Assembly (NCBI GenBank): GCA_041686915.1
Contig: JAWLDB010000078.1
Span: forward strand, 1-11,578
DNA from: JAWLDB01 sp041686915
Lineage (GTDB): Bacteria; Bacillota; UBA994; UBA5500
Length of the DNA stretch: 11,578 nt
Direction: 5' to 3'
Shown here: piece by piece, positions 1 through 6,509 of the stretch
How the letters are laid out: each line of letters opens with the position of its first letter
Position numbering within the stretch: the stretch's first letter is position 1
Notes under the pieces: model-generated
What the model was told of the DNA's origin: nothing
Databases searched by the model: none
The model's input: only the letters and a program-made list of their open reading frames with translations
Translations under genes and position numbers: made by a program

Positions 1-32
1 GAGAGGGCCTGGCTGATCAGCCAGGCCCTCTC
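1..32 (-). terminator. Perfect 32-bp palindrome, probable terminator of the GNAT-cupin operon
   Basis: Bases 1-16 are the exact reverse complement of 17-32. The RNA would form a stem of about 14 GC-rich pairs closed by a GATC loop. It begins 16 bp beyond the stop codon of the minus-strand cupin gene, where an intrinsic terminator is expected. The U-tract for the minus strand would lie left of base 1 and cannot be seen. On the plus strand the sequence that follows is only weakly T-rich, so it could also end transcription entering from the left. Confidence 0.6.
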
Positions 33-48
33 TAGTCTTATCGTACGG

Positions 49-408
49 TCATATCCACTCGAGCTTTGACACCGTTCTCTCATCTGCTACATCACCCGTG
101 TGCAGGGCGGATTTATGTTCAAGCAACAATACTTTGGCTTCCTCTCGGGCAATCGGTAGGTGTGGTATTCCCTTGGGAACCACAAACAGTTCACCCTCGC
201 TTAGTGTTATGTCCTCATCCGGCAGTTTGATTAGCAGCTCACCACTCATAACCAGAAACAACTCATCCTCATGTTCATGCGTATGCCAAACAAACTCTCC
301 TTGTAGCTTCGCCACCTTAACAAGATAATCATCAAGCTCTGCGACGATGCGCGGATGCCAGTGGTCAGTGAACTTCGCGAACTTTGATTGCAGGTTTACC
401 TTGTTCAT
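49..408 (-). CDS. Small single-domain cupin protein
   Basis: A 119-aa protein made of one cupin (double-stranded beta-helix) domain. Cupin motif 1 is visible as G37, H42, H44, E49 and G56, and motif 2 as G72, P78, G80 and H83. H42, H44, E49 and H83 form the usual three-His/one-Glu metal site, so a divalent-metal protein is likely. Small stand-alone cupins include isomerases, dioxygenases and ligand-binding proteins, and sequence alone does not separate these. No signal peptide or membrane segment is seen, so it should be cytoplasmic. The ATG start at 408 has a strong ribosome binding site (AGAAGGAGGT, 414-423). It lies 25 bp downstream of the acetyltransferase gene on the same strand, so the two are probably co-transcribed. 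Confidence 0.85.
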   Translation of the reverse strand: MNKVNLQSKFAKFTDHWHPRIVAELDDYLVKVAKLQGEFVWHTHEHEDELFLVMSGELLIKLPDEDITLSEGELFVVPKGIPHLPIAREEAKVLLLEHKSALHTGDVADERTVSKLEWI

Positions 409-433
409 AACCTACCTCCTTCTGACTAAGCCG

Positions 434-988
434 CTATGCTTTTGAACCATGCAAGGCCCGAAACTCGTCCTCCAAAACACTCATCATGACAAAATCTGAG
501 AACTGATGGTTATAGTAATACCCATCCCGTTGGACACCTTCTCGTTTAAATCCTACTCTTTCGTAAAACGCGATGGCTTTCTTGTTGAAACCAACTACTC
601 CAATAGAGATGCGGTGAAAACCTAGATACCCAAAAGCATAGTCCATCAAGAGGACAATTGCCTCGCTGCCAAGCCCTTGCCCTCGCGCCGTTTCATCCCC
701 AATAATCATAGTAAGGTCTGTATTACGCCAGGGAAAGAACATACGCAGGAGGCCCGCCTCGCCTACCAGTTTGCCGTCCGACTTGCGCACAACGGCAAAC
801 CATACCCTGCTTTTGTCTTCATTCATGCGCTCAAACCATTCTTCGGCTGACTTTCTGGACTCGGGATATACTTGACCGATTTGTGCCCGGAGCTCAGCCT
901 GATTGTTCCACACCATCAGGCTAGCCAGGTCCTCAACTTCAAAGGGACGGAGAATTACCTTCTCACCTTCCAAGAACTTCGCCTGCAT
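434..988 (-). CDS. GNAT N-acetyltransferase, RimJ/RimL-like
   Basis: A 184-aa protein of the GCN5-related N-acetyltransferase superfamily, in the RimJ/RimL-like group (Acetyltransf_3 type). It opens with the usual 'KVILRPFEVED' beta strand. The acetyl-CoA pyrophosphate loop is R102-G-Q-G-L-G107. The C-terminal signature 'NKKAIAFYERVGF' (135-147) is typical of the family. These proteins acetylate N-terminal amino groups, polyamines or antibiotics, and no specific substrate can be deduced here. The ATG at 988 is preceded by an AGAGGGGG ribosome binding site (998-1005), and the length is normal for the family. It is the first gene of a two-gene unit with the downstream cupin. A possible extended -10 promoter lies about 90 bp upstream. 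The family assignment is secure and the role is unknown. Confidence 0.88.
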   Translation of the reverse strand: MQAKFLEGEKVILRPFEVEDLASLMVWNNQAELRAQIGQVYPESRKSAEEWFERMNEDKSRVWFAVVRKSDGKLVGEAGLLRMFFPWRNTDLTMIIGDETARGQGLGSEAIVLLMDYAFGYLGFHRISIGVVGFNKKAIAFYERVGFKREGVQRDGYYYNHQFSDFVMMSVLEDEFRALHGSKA

Positions 989-1024
989 TCCTACATTCCC
1001 CCTCTTCTGTGAGCGACCCAGTTA

Positions 1025-1060
1025 GCGCTCTATCTCGATTAGAGTTCTGAGGCGCTCTAT
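1025..1060. repeat. 9-bp direct repeat in the divergent intergenic region
   Basis: GCGCTCTAT occurs at 1025-1033 and again at 1052-1060, 27 bp start to start. Between and over them lies a short inverted pair, CTCTA (1029-1033) and TAGAG (1041-1045). They fall in the 272-bp gap between the divergent acetyltransferase and amidohydrolase genes, inside what would be the acetyltransferase leader. They could be a regulator binding site, but 9-bp repeats can also arise by chance. I see no convincing promoter for the amidohydrolase pair in the rest of this gap. Confidence 0.3.
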
Positions 1061-1076
1061 TCTTCCATTAATGAGG

Positions 1077-1085
1077 ATTGTATCA
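1077..1085 (-). promoter_or_regulatory. Possible extended -10 promoter of the acetyltransferase-cupin unit
   Basis: On the minus strand the sequence reads TG-A-TACAAT, an extended -10 element with five of six matches to TATAAT. No good -35 hexamer is found 16-18 bp upstream, which extended -10 promoters can tolerate. The start of transcription would fall near 1070, giving a leader of about 80 nt before the acetyltransferase start. It was found by eye only. Confidence 0.35.
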
Positions 1086-1260
1086 CTGCTCGCGCAAACC
1101 CAAAAGGTAGAGTTCTTCTGGGAAGTTCATACCGTTAGCAAGTATTACCCACATTGCGTAAAGAGGAAAATCGCCTTCTATGTTGAATCCATTAATCTGA
1201 AGTATTTCGCCTTACGAGATAAAACAAGGCAATACAGTTAAAAAACGGAGGAGGCTTAGG

Positions 1261-2424
1261 ATGTTAGCTATTATTAACGCCCGTATTGAAACCGTATCCA
1301 ATGGCACAATCGATAACGGGCAGTTGCTTGTCAAGAACGGTAAAATCGCTGTAATTGGAACCAATGTCGATATACCAGAGGGCTGCCGTATTATCGACGC
1401 CAAAGGGAGAACCGTAACCCCTGGTGTGGTTGAAGCTCACACCCATGTAGGTATTGGTGAACAAGGAGTCGGTTGGGAAGGGCAGGACACCAACGAAGCA
1501 ACCAGCCCCACTACTCCCTGGGCGAGAGCACGGGATGGCATCAACATGTTGGATTCCGCTTTTGATGACTTCCGTCGCGCCGGTATCACCACCGCAAATG
1601 TCCTGCCTGGTAGCGCCAACATCATTGGTGGAACCAGCGTAGCAGTTAAATGCAAGGGAACTATGGTAGACGAAGCCGTTATCAAAGACCCTTCGGGGAT
1701 GAAAGCTGCGTTGGGCGAGAACCCGAAGAGTGTTTACGGCGGTAAGGGCCAGTCCCCATCCACTCGTATGGGCAATGCAGCCGTCATGCGTGAGGCTTTA
1801 CTTAAAGCCCAGCAGTACATGCAGAAGCTTGACAACGCCAAATCTGAACAGGATAAACCGAAATTTGACAAGCAATGCGATGCCTTGCTTCCTGTGCTCA
1901 AAGGCGAGATCCCGCTTTTGATCCATTGCCATCGAGCAGACGACATAGCCACAGCTGTCAGGATTGTAAATGAGTTCGGCATTAAGTATACGCTTGAACA
2001 CGTGACTGATGGACATGTGGTTGTAGACCTGCTTAAGAGCAACAACTCGCTCTGCGCTGTCGGCCCAACCATGCATTATGGTTCCAAGGTCGAAAACAAA
2101 GATCGCGACTTCCGCACCCCAATCGTGCTGGCTCGTGAAGGAGTACCCTTCTGTTTCACCACAGACCATCCCGTAGTTGCAGGGCAGTACGTTATCCTAA
2201 CCGCTGGCTTGGCTGTAGGCTGGGGGATGGATTGGAATGTTGCGCTCCGCGCTATCACCCTTTCGGCAGCAGAACACATGGGCATCGCTGACCGGGTTGG
2301 TTCATTGGAAGCAGGCAAGGACGCCGACCTGGTAATCTGGTCTGGTGATCCGTTAGAGTTCACCACTTTTGCAGACGTAACAGTCATCGATGGCGAAATC
2401 GTCTTTGAGCGGGAGGTGCAGTAA
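1261..2424 (+). CDS. Amidohydrolase, imidazolonepropionase-like (paralog 1)
   Basis: A 387-aa metal-dependent amidohydrolase of the group related to imidazolonepropionase (COG1228-like). The short N-terminal beta sandwich is followed by a TIM barrel with metal ligands H60 and H62 (EAHTHVG), H222/H224 (IHCHRADD), H247 (LEHVTDGH) and D302 (TDHP). The C-terminal 'GSLEAGKDADLVIW' closes the composite sandwich domain as in other members. An 'ALGENPK' stretch near 150-156 is shared with its neighbour. It should hydrolyse a cyclic or linear amide bond in the cytoplasm, and the substrate is not identifiable. The ATG has a GGAGGAGG ribosome binding site (1247-1254). The next gene starts 2 bp after the stop and encodes a paralog of identical length, so they form an operon and may work as a pair. 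No hutH or hutU is present, so histidine degradation is not supported. Confidence 0.88.
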   Translation: MLAIINARIETVSNGTIDNGQLLVKNGKIAVIGTNVDIPEGCRIIDAKGRTVTPGVVEAHTHVGIGEQGVGWEGQDTNEATSPTTPWARARDGINMLDSAFDDFRRAGITTANVLPGSANIIGGTSVAVKCKGTMVDEAVIKDPSGMKAALGENPKSVYGGKGQSPSTRMGNAAVMREALLKAQQYMQKLDNAKSEQDKPKFDKQCDALLPVLKGEIPLLIHCHRADDIATAVRIVNEFGIKYTLEHVTDGHVVVDLLKSNNSLCAVGPTMHYGSKVENKDRDFRTPIVLAREGVPFCFTTDHPVVAGQYVILTAGLAVGWGMDWNVALRAITLSAAEHMGIADRVGSLEAGKDADLVIWSGDPLEFTTFADVTVIDGEIVFEREVQ

Positions 2425-2426
2425 TA

Positions 2427-3590
2427 ATGTTGCTGGTTAAAGGAGCAAAGATCTATCCTGTTACAGGGCCTGCTATAGAGTCCGGCATGATGTTGATCAA
2501 CGATGCCGGAAAGATCGAAGCAATTGGCCAGAACGTCGATGCACCCAAAGGCGTCGAGGTTCTGGATCTGACTGGCAAGGTTGTTCTACCTGGCTTGGTT
2601 GACGCCCATTCCCACGTAGGCATCTGGGGGGATGGAGAAGGTAGTCCGGGTTATGACGGCAATGAAAGGCCAAATGCAGTTAACGGCAAGGTGAACGCCC
2701 TGGATGCCACTAACCCCATGCAGCGCAGCTTCGGTAGCGCCCGCGAGGGTGGAATAACCACGATTCAGATTGTGCCTGGTTCAGGCAATCCGATCAGCGG
2801 CCTAGGGTTTGCCTGCAAGACGGCTGGTACGATCGTCGATGACATGGTAGTAAAAGCACCCACCGGCTTGAAAGGCGCGTTCGGCGAAAATCCCAAGAGA
2901 GCATCCGGCGGGAAGCGTGCACCATCTACTCGCATGGGTACAGCTGCCCTGGTCAGGGAATACTTCCAGAACGCCAAAGCCTATGGGGAGAAGAAGGCCA
3001 AAGCGCAAGCTGACGGCAAGCCATTTGATATAGACTTGAACTTGGAGCCGGGCTTGATGGTGCTAAATGGCGAAATCCCCTTCCGCGCTCATGCTCATCG
3101 TCACGATGATATCGTTACCGTCATCAGGCTATGCGAAGAGTTCAGCATCAACTTCAGCATTGAGCATTGTACCGATGGACATTTGATTGCCGATTACCTG
3201 GGTAAGAAGCAGGTAGTTGCTCACCTTGGGCCCGGACTATCCTCCCGTGGCAAGGTAGAGACAGCCAATTACACCGATCGCAACCCGGCCGTACTGGCTA
3301 GCCACGGCGTGAAGGTTTGCCTGGTAACAGACCATCCATTCCTGGACAGCCGCTACTTCCTAGCTTACGGTGCAGTGGCGCACAAACACGGCCTCAGCCA
3401 AGAAGAAACTCTGAAGGCTATGACCATTAACCCGGCCGAATCCATGGGGGTAGCTGACCGGGTAGGGTCTCTCGAAGCTGGCAAGGACGCTGACTTCATC
3501 GTCTTGGCCGGAGACCCTTTCAGCTACAAGAGCGTGGTGCTAGAAACCTATATCGAAGGCAAGCGCGTCTGGGAGCGCCCATCCTACTAA
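2427..3590 (+). CDS. Amidohydrolase, imidazolonepropionase-like (paralog 2)
   Basis: A second 387-aa amidohydrolase of the same family, with metal ligands at almost the same positions: H61/H63 (DAHSHVG), H222/H224 (AHAHRHDD), H247 (IEHCTDGH) and D302 (TDHP). 'AFGENPK' (151-157), 'PSTRMGTAAL' (167-175) and the terminal 'RVGSLEAGKDADF' match paralog 1 closely, while the region after the first His pair (66-100) differs. This suggests a tandem duplication with changed substrate specificity. Both copies keep all visible ligands, so neither looks like a dead subunit. Its GGGAGGTG ribosome binding site (2411-2418) lies inside the end of the upstream gene, which indicates translational coupling. The operon ends in a clear terminator 8 bp after the stop. 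The substrate is unknown. Confidence 0.88.
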   Translation: MLLVKGAKIYPVTGPAIESGMMLINDAGKIEAIGQNVDAPKGVEVLDLTGKVVLPGLVDAHSHVGIWGDGEGSPGYDGNERPNAVNGKVNALDATNPMQRSFGSAREGGITTIQIVPGSGNPISGLGFACKTAGTIVDDMVVKAPTGLKGAFGENPKRASGGKRAPSTRMGTAALVREYFQNAKAYGEKKAKAQADGKPFDIDLNLEPGLMVLNGEIPFRAHAHRHDDIVTVIRLCEEFSINFSIEHCTDGHLIADYLGKKQVVAHLGPGLSSRGKVETANYTDRNPAVLASHGVKVCLVTDHPFLDSRYFLAYGAVAHKHGLSQEETLKAMTINPAESMGVADRVGSLEAGKDADFIVLAGDPFSYKSVVLETYIEGKRVWERPSY

Positions 3591-3597
3591 AATGATC

Positions 3598-3625
3598 AAC
3601 GGAGTGGCTACTGCCACTCCGTTTT
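3598..3625 (+). terminator. Intrinsic terminator of the amidohydrolase operon
   Basis: An 11-bp perfect stem (3598-3608 with 3613-3623), a TACT loop and a TTTT run (3622-3625) form a standard rho-independent terminator. It lies 7 bp after the second amidohydrolase stop and 2 bp before the end of the convergent arginase-like gene. It may also end minus-strand transcripts, although the T-tract on that side is poor. Confidence 0.85.
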
Positions 3626-3627
3626 CA

Positions 3628-4518
3628 TTAACGCTCTATTAGCCCGGATGTTGCGCCTAGAATTGCATCCATTACTTCGCGACCTGTTTGCCCATCGCCA
3701 TCCATATCCGCCCTATAGGAGACGAGGGCTAGGGCCGCTACCTTAGGATAAGCCATCATCATCTTTAGTGCATCTCCGAGCTGCTTGCCTGTGAGGCCAC
3801 CTGGCGAGGGCAGGCCAGCTGCCGGTGCTACTGACGGATCAAGAATGTCTAGGTCAACATGAATGTAGATAATATCTTCTCTAGCGCTGAGCCGTTCCAT
3901 CGCCTCTATCAGCTGGGGGGTCTTTTCTATCAAATCGGTCTCGCGAAGAATTTCCAGACCATCGTTCTCCAGTGCCTGGCGCTCTAGCTCATCCAGGTCT
4001 CGCATCCCGACCATAACGATGTCCGGCGATTGCAGGGGGACATGCAGTTTGTTCTGTAGGCGCAACCGGTGCAGTGCCTTACCCGCTGCTACTGCAACAG
4101 GCATGCCGCCCAGCATGCCGCTAGGACTGGTCTCGGGAGTGTTATAGTCACCATGCGCATCGATCCATACTAAACCAACGCGTTTCGGCCAGTTTGGCTT
4201 GTACCCTTGCTGCAGTCCTCCGAGCACTCCTAGTACGCCGTTGCAGTCAGCTAATAGACCCAAGACAAAAGAACCTTCCTGCTTGGCCTCGTTCACCACG
4301 TCCGCAAGATAGCCCCCGGCTAAGCCTACCCGATTCCAACCACCATACTGACATTCTTCCTGCTCACTCATCTGCACCGTCGTGACTTTTTCAACTGCAT
4401 GGCCTTGAGCTTCCAACTGACCTGGCAGTCCGCATGCAACTAGCGCTGCTGGACCGGATGCTCCCCCTTGGCCCTTGCCGTGGGTGTTATAAGGCAGGGT
4501 CACAATTGAGATCTTCAT
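3628..4518 (-). CDS. Arginase/agmatinase-fold protein with non-canonical active site
   Basis: A 296-aa protein of the arginase/ureohydrolase superfamily. Manganese ligands are recognisable as D120-A-H122-G-D124 and H220-V-D222-L-D224. 'PSPGGLTG' (238-244) matches the family's C-terminal GGLT motif. Three canonical residues differ: the first metal-ligand His of GGDHS is Cys (A90-D91-C92), the active-site His of the arginase 'SGNLHGQP' segment is Gly137 in 'SGMLGGMP', and the guanidinium-binding Glu near the C terminus appears to be Ser267 ('LVSYRA'). From memory, a bacterial subgroup with GGDC and GGMP motifs exists, but its substrates are not established to my knowledge. I therefore do not call it arginase or agmatinase. 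The ATG start has an AGGAGGTG ribosome binding site (4526-4533) inside the last codons of the VOC gene, only 4 bp upstream, so they are coupled. A related hydrolase, such as a formimino- or guanidino-amidase, is possible. Confidence 0.8.
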   Translation of the reverse strand: MKISIVTLPYNTHGKGQGGASGPAALVACGLPGQLEAQGHAVEKVTTVQMSEQEECQYGGWNRVGLAGGYLADVVNEAKQEGSFVLGLLADCNGVLGVLGGLQQGYKPNWPKRVGLVWIDAHGDYNTPETSPSGMLGGMPVAVAAGKALHRLRLQNKLHVPLQSPDIVMVGMRDLDELERQALENDGLEILRETDLIEKTPQLIEAMERLSAREDIIYIHVDLDILDPSVAPAAGLPSPGGLTGKQLGDALKMMMAYPKVAALALVSYRADMDGDGQTGREVMDAILGATSGLIER

Positions 4519-4522
4519 CTAA

Positions 4523-4936
4523 TCACACCTCCTGGTTTCGCTTGTGGAATGTGTTTAGCAGATCCGGTCGCAAAAACTGCTGTACCTCAAACCGATAACC
4601 GCCAGGGCCCTCGAAAAAGAAGCCTTTGATGTTGATGACCGAGTTGATCTGCACATCTGAAAGTAGGTTAACTCCCGCATCACGCAACTGTTCATACCAC
4701 TCATCCACCCGATCTGTGACCATGGTAATCAATACTGCATTTTGCTCCTGCGGGCGCAGGAAGCCACCCGTTCCATTTACGATGCCGATGAATGCGCTAC
4801 CAGCTACTCGATAAATTCTGGCGAAGCTCTGTTGCTCAACTAGTGTCAGCCCTAGAATGTCCTCAAAGAAACGCGCCGGAGCTTCCAGGTCACGAAAATA
4901 CAGGAAAGTAATCTGTGAGTCAGCCTGTAACTGCAT
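4523..4936 (-). CDS. VOC (glyoxalase/bleomycin-resistance fold) protein
   Basis: A 137-aa protein with the vicinal oxygen chelate fold. The N-terminal beta-alpha unit contains 'DLEAPARFFEDILGL' (16-30), and the C-terminal unit carries 'FFFEGPGGYRFEVQQF' (106-121), where E117 sits at the usual metal-ligand position. The His normally found in the first strand is absent (QITFLYF), so metal binding may be reduced or differ. Members include lyases, dioxygenases, epimerases and binding proteins, and no specific function can be given. The ATG at 4936 has a strong ribosome binding site (AGAAGGAGG, 4943-4951). It is first in a two-gene unit, with the arginase-like gene 4 bp downstream, so the two proteins probably act on the same compound or pathway. 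Confidence 0.82.
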   Translation of the reverse strand: MQLQADSQITFLYFRDLEAPARFFEDILGLTLVEQQSFARIYRVAGSAFIGIVNGTGGFLRPQEQNAVLITMVTDRVDEWYEQLRDAGVNLLSDVQINSVINIKGFFFEGPGGYRFEVQQFLRPDLLNTFHKRNQEV

Positions 4937-5097
4937 GTGTTTCCTCCTTCTTAGGGTTCTTTTTTGCTTTATGCTTGGTCTTCGATGCTGAATGCAGCTT
5001 TTCCTCTACTGAAGCGACCATGGAAAAAGGGAAACACTATCGTCTGGAGAACTAACAAAAGGCATGCAGACTGAACAACAAGAGGAGATGATTAGTT
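4937..5097. other. Divergent intergenic region between VOC-arginase unit and M20 gene
   Basis: This 161-bp gap must contain the promoters for both divergent units. It holds the two ribosome binding sites (4943-4951 on the minus strand, GAGGAG at 5082-5087 on the plus strand). I found no hexamer pair good enough to report, no hairpin and no clear operator. Confidence 0.5.
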
Positions 5098-6267
5098 TTG
5101 TTTGACCCAAAACAAGAGATTAGGGAAATTATGCCGCAGGTGGTGGAATGGCGACGCCATCTTCACATGTATCCGGAGTTGGGCTTTGAAGAGCACAAAA
5201 CTAGTGCATTTGTGGCGGAGAAGCTGCAACAGGCAGGAATCGAAATAGAACGAGTGCCAGGTACAACAGCCATACTGGGATTCATCAAAGGCAGCTTGCC
5301 CGGCAAAACAATCACTTTACGCGCCGATATGGACGCTTTACCCATCTTGGAAGAGAGTAGCTGTGAGTTTACTTCTACTGAAACCGGCAAAATGCATGCA
5401 TGCGGTCACGACCTGCACATGTCAAACTTGCTTGGTGTTGCCACCATATTGGCCAAGCATCGTCAATATGTGCCCGGCACAGTGAGGCTTATCTTCCAAC
5501 CAGCAGAAGAGAGTGGCAAGAACGGGGCATCAAGCCTGGTTGAAGCCGGCGTAATGAACGGAGTAGAAGAGGTATATGCCCTACATGTCCATCCCGAGGT
5601 TCCTACGGGCCAAATCAGCGTGACTCCGGGCTACTGCACCGGCAACTCGGATATAGCGGTTATCACCGTGCTGGGTAAGGGTGGCCATGGTGCTCACCCT
5701 GAAACTACAGTGGATGCGATAGTGGTTGGGGCCGAAATCATTGGGGCGCTGCAGACCATTGTCAGCCGCAACTTTGCCGCACAAGAAGCTGGCGTAGTAA
5801 CAGTGGGCACATTCCACTCAGGCAATGTGCAGAACATCATCGCAGAACGCGCCGAGATGCGCCTATCTTTGCGCAGCCTCACCCCGGAGAGCCGAGAGCG
5901 GTTGAAAGAGCGCATTGAAACAATCGTCAAGGGAATTACCCAGGCTCACGGAGCGAGTTACAAATTCGAGTTCCATTATGGATATCCATCAGTCTATAAT
6001 GATGAGCAGGCTATGGGGCGCCTATTGCAGGCTGCCGACGCTGTGATTGGTCGCGATAATGTTATCGTCAACCCTAAGGCCAGCATGGTTGGTGAAGACT
6101 TTGCTTACTACGCTCAGAAAGCACCGGGTGCACTTTTCTGGCTGGGAGCCGCACCTACAGATACCACTAAGCAATACCCGCTGCACAACCCCAAGGTAGA
6201 GTTCAACGAGGACTGCCTACCCATCGGCATGGAGATCATGCTTAACCTCATACTGAAGCAGGGATAG
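5098..6267 (+). CDS. M20 family metallopeptidase/amidohydrolase (N-acyl-amino acid hydrolase-like)
   Basis: A 389-aa protein of the M20D group, related to hippurate hydrolases, N-acetyl-diaminopimelate deacetylases and IAA-amino acid hydrolases. The N-terminal signature 'RRHLHMYPELGFEE' (19-32) is typical. The dinuclear metal site is visible as C102 and H104 (MHACGHDLH), E137-E138 (PAEE), H163/H165 (ALHVHP) and H363 (LHNPKVEF). The dimerisation (lid) domain spans about residues 185-295 and contains 'GKGGHGAHP'. It should remove an acyl group from, or cleave a peptide-like bond in, an amino acid conjugate in the cytoplasm. The start is TTG at 5098, chosen because GAGGAG (5082-5087) lies 10 bp upstream and the protein begins as in homologs. 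An ATG at 5088 is in another frame and stops after five codons. The gene stands alone, divergent from the VOC/arginase-like unit. Confidence 0.9.
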   Translation: MFDPKQEIREIMPQVVEWRRHLHMYPELGFEEHKTSAFVAEKLQQAGIEIERVPGTTAILGFIKGSLPGKTITLRADMDALPILEESSCEFTSTETGKMHACGHDLHMSNLLGVATILAKHRQYVPGTVRLIFQPAEESGKNGASSLVEAGVMNGVEEVYALHVHPEVPTGQISVTPGYCTGNSDIAVITVLGKGGHGAHPETTVDAIVVGAEIIGALQTIVSRNFAAQEAGVVTVGTFHSGNVQNIIAERAEMRLSLRSLTPESRERLKERIETIVKGITQAHGASYKFEFHYGYPSVYNDEQAMGRLLQAADAVIGRDNVIVNPKASMVGEDFAYYAQKAPGALFWLGAAPTDTTKQYPLHNPKVEFNEDCLPIGMEIMLNLILKQG

Positions 6268-6300
6268 ACTCGAACCAATCATTCCATGATTGGACTCGAA
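6267..6300 (+). repeat. Hairpin flanked by 8-bp direct repeats after the M20 gene
   Basis: GACTCGAA occurs at 6267-6274 and 6293-6300. Between them is a 7-bp inverted repeat (6275-6281 with 6287-6293, loop TTCCA). The whole unit starts at the M20 stop codon and abuts the large hairpin at 6300. No T-tract follows, so it is not a terminator by itself. It could stabilise the 3' end of the mRNA. Confidence 0.45.
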
Positions 6301-6338
6301 AGGAAGGCCTTCCGCCAGACAAACGGAAGGCCTTCCTT
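6300..6338 (+). terminator. Strong 15-bp hairpin, probable bidirectional terminator
   Basis: A perfect 15-bp stem (6300-6314 with 6324-6338) with a 9-nt loop lies 32 bp after the M20 stop. Only short T-runs follow on either strand (CCTTCCTTAATTC on plus, CCTTCCTTTCG on minus), but the stem is very strong. It is positioned to end the M20 transcript and to stop the convergent transporter transcript. Confidence 0.65.
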
Positions 6339-6404
6339 AATTCTAAGCTCAAAAACGGTGTCTACAGGTGACAGGGTGCAGTCCAGCCATGCTTGTGAGG
6401 TGAT

Positions 6405-6509
6405 ATGCATGCCATCAAGTTGGACGCAAAGCATAGAGCAACTCATGCTGATCATTTATGCAAGGATCTTGCCTGCGCTAGTGCTGTTGATTCAAACCTG
6501 CCGGTCTAA
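6405..6509 (+). CDS. Possible 34-aa small open reading frame
   Basis: The ATG at 6405 follows a GTGAGGTGAT sequence with a usable ribosome binding site (GAGGTG, 6397-6402). It opens a 34-codon frame ending with TAA at 6507-6509. The peptide begins MHAIKLDAKHRATHADH and is His/Ala/Asp-rich, with two Cys and no membrane segment. The last 18 bp overlap the 3' end of the antisense transporter gene. I recognise no family. No promoter is visible and it lies just after a terminator, so it may well be a chance frame. Otherwise the gap at 6339-6491 holds only a short palindrome (6460-6472). Confidence 0.2.
   Translation: MHAIKLDAKHRATHADHLCKDLACASAVDSNLPV

Noticed and set aside
1734..2387. Several minus-strand frames of 100-123 aa inside the amidohydrolase genes
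   Set aside because: They overlap a strongly conserved coding region on the plus strand and show no domain or ribosome binding site.
1261..3590. Histidine utilisation (hut) operon
   Set aside because: The amidohydrolases resemble imidazolonepropionase only at family level. There is no histidase or urocanase, and the arginase-fold protein lacks key residues.
5088..5105. ATG five-codon frame just before the M20 start
   Set aside because: Its ATG touches the ribosome binding site with no spacing and it stops after five codons, so the TTG at 5098 is the better start.
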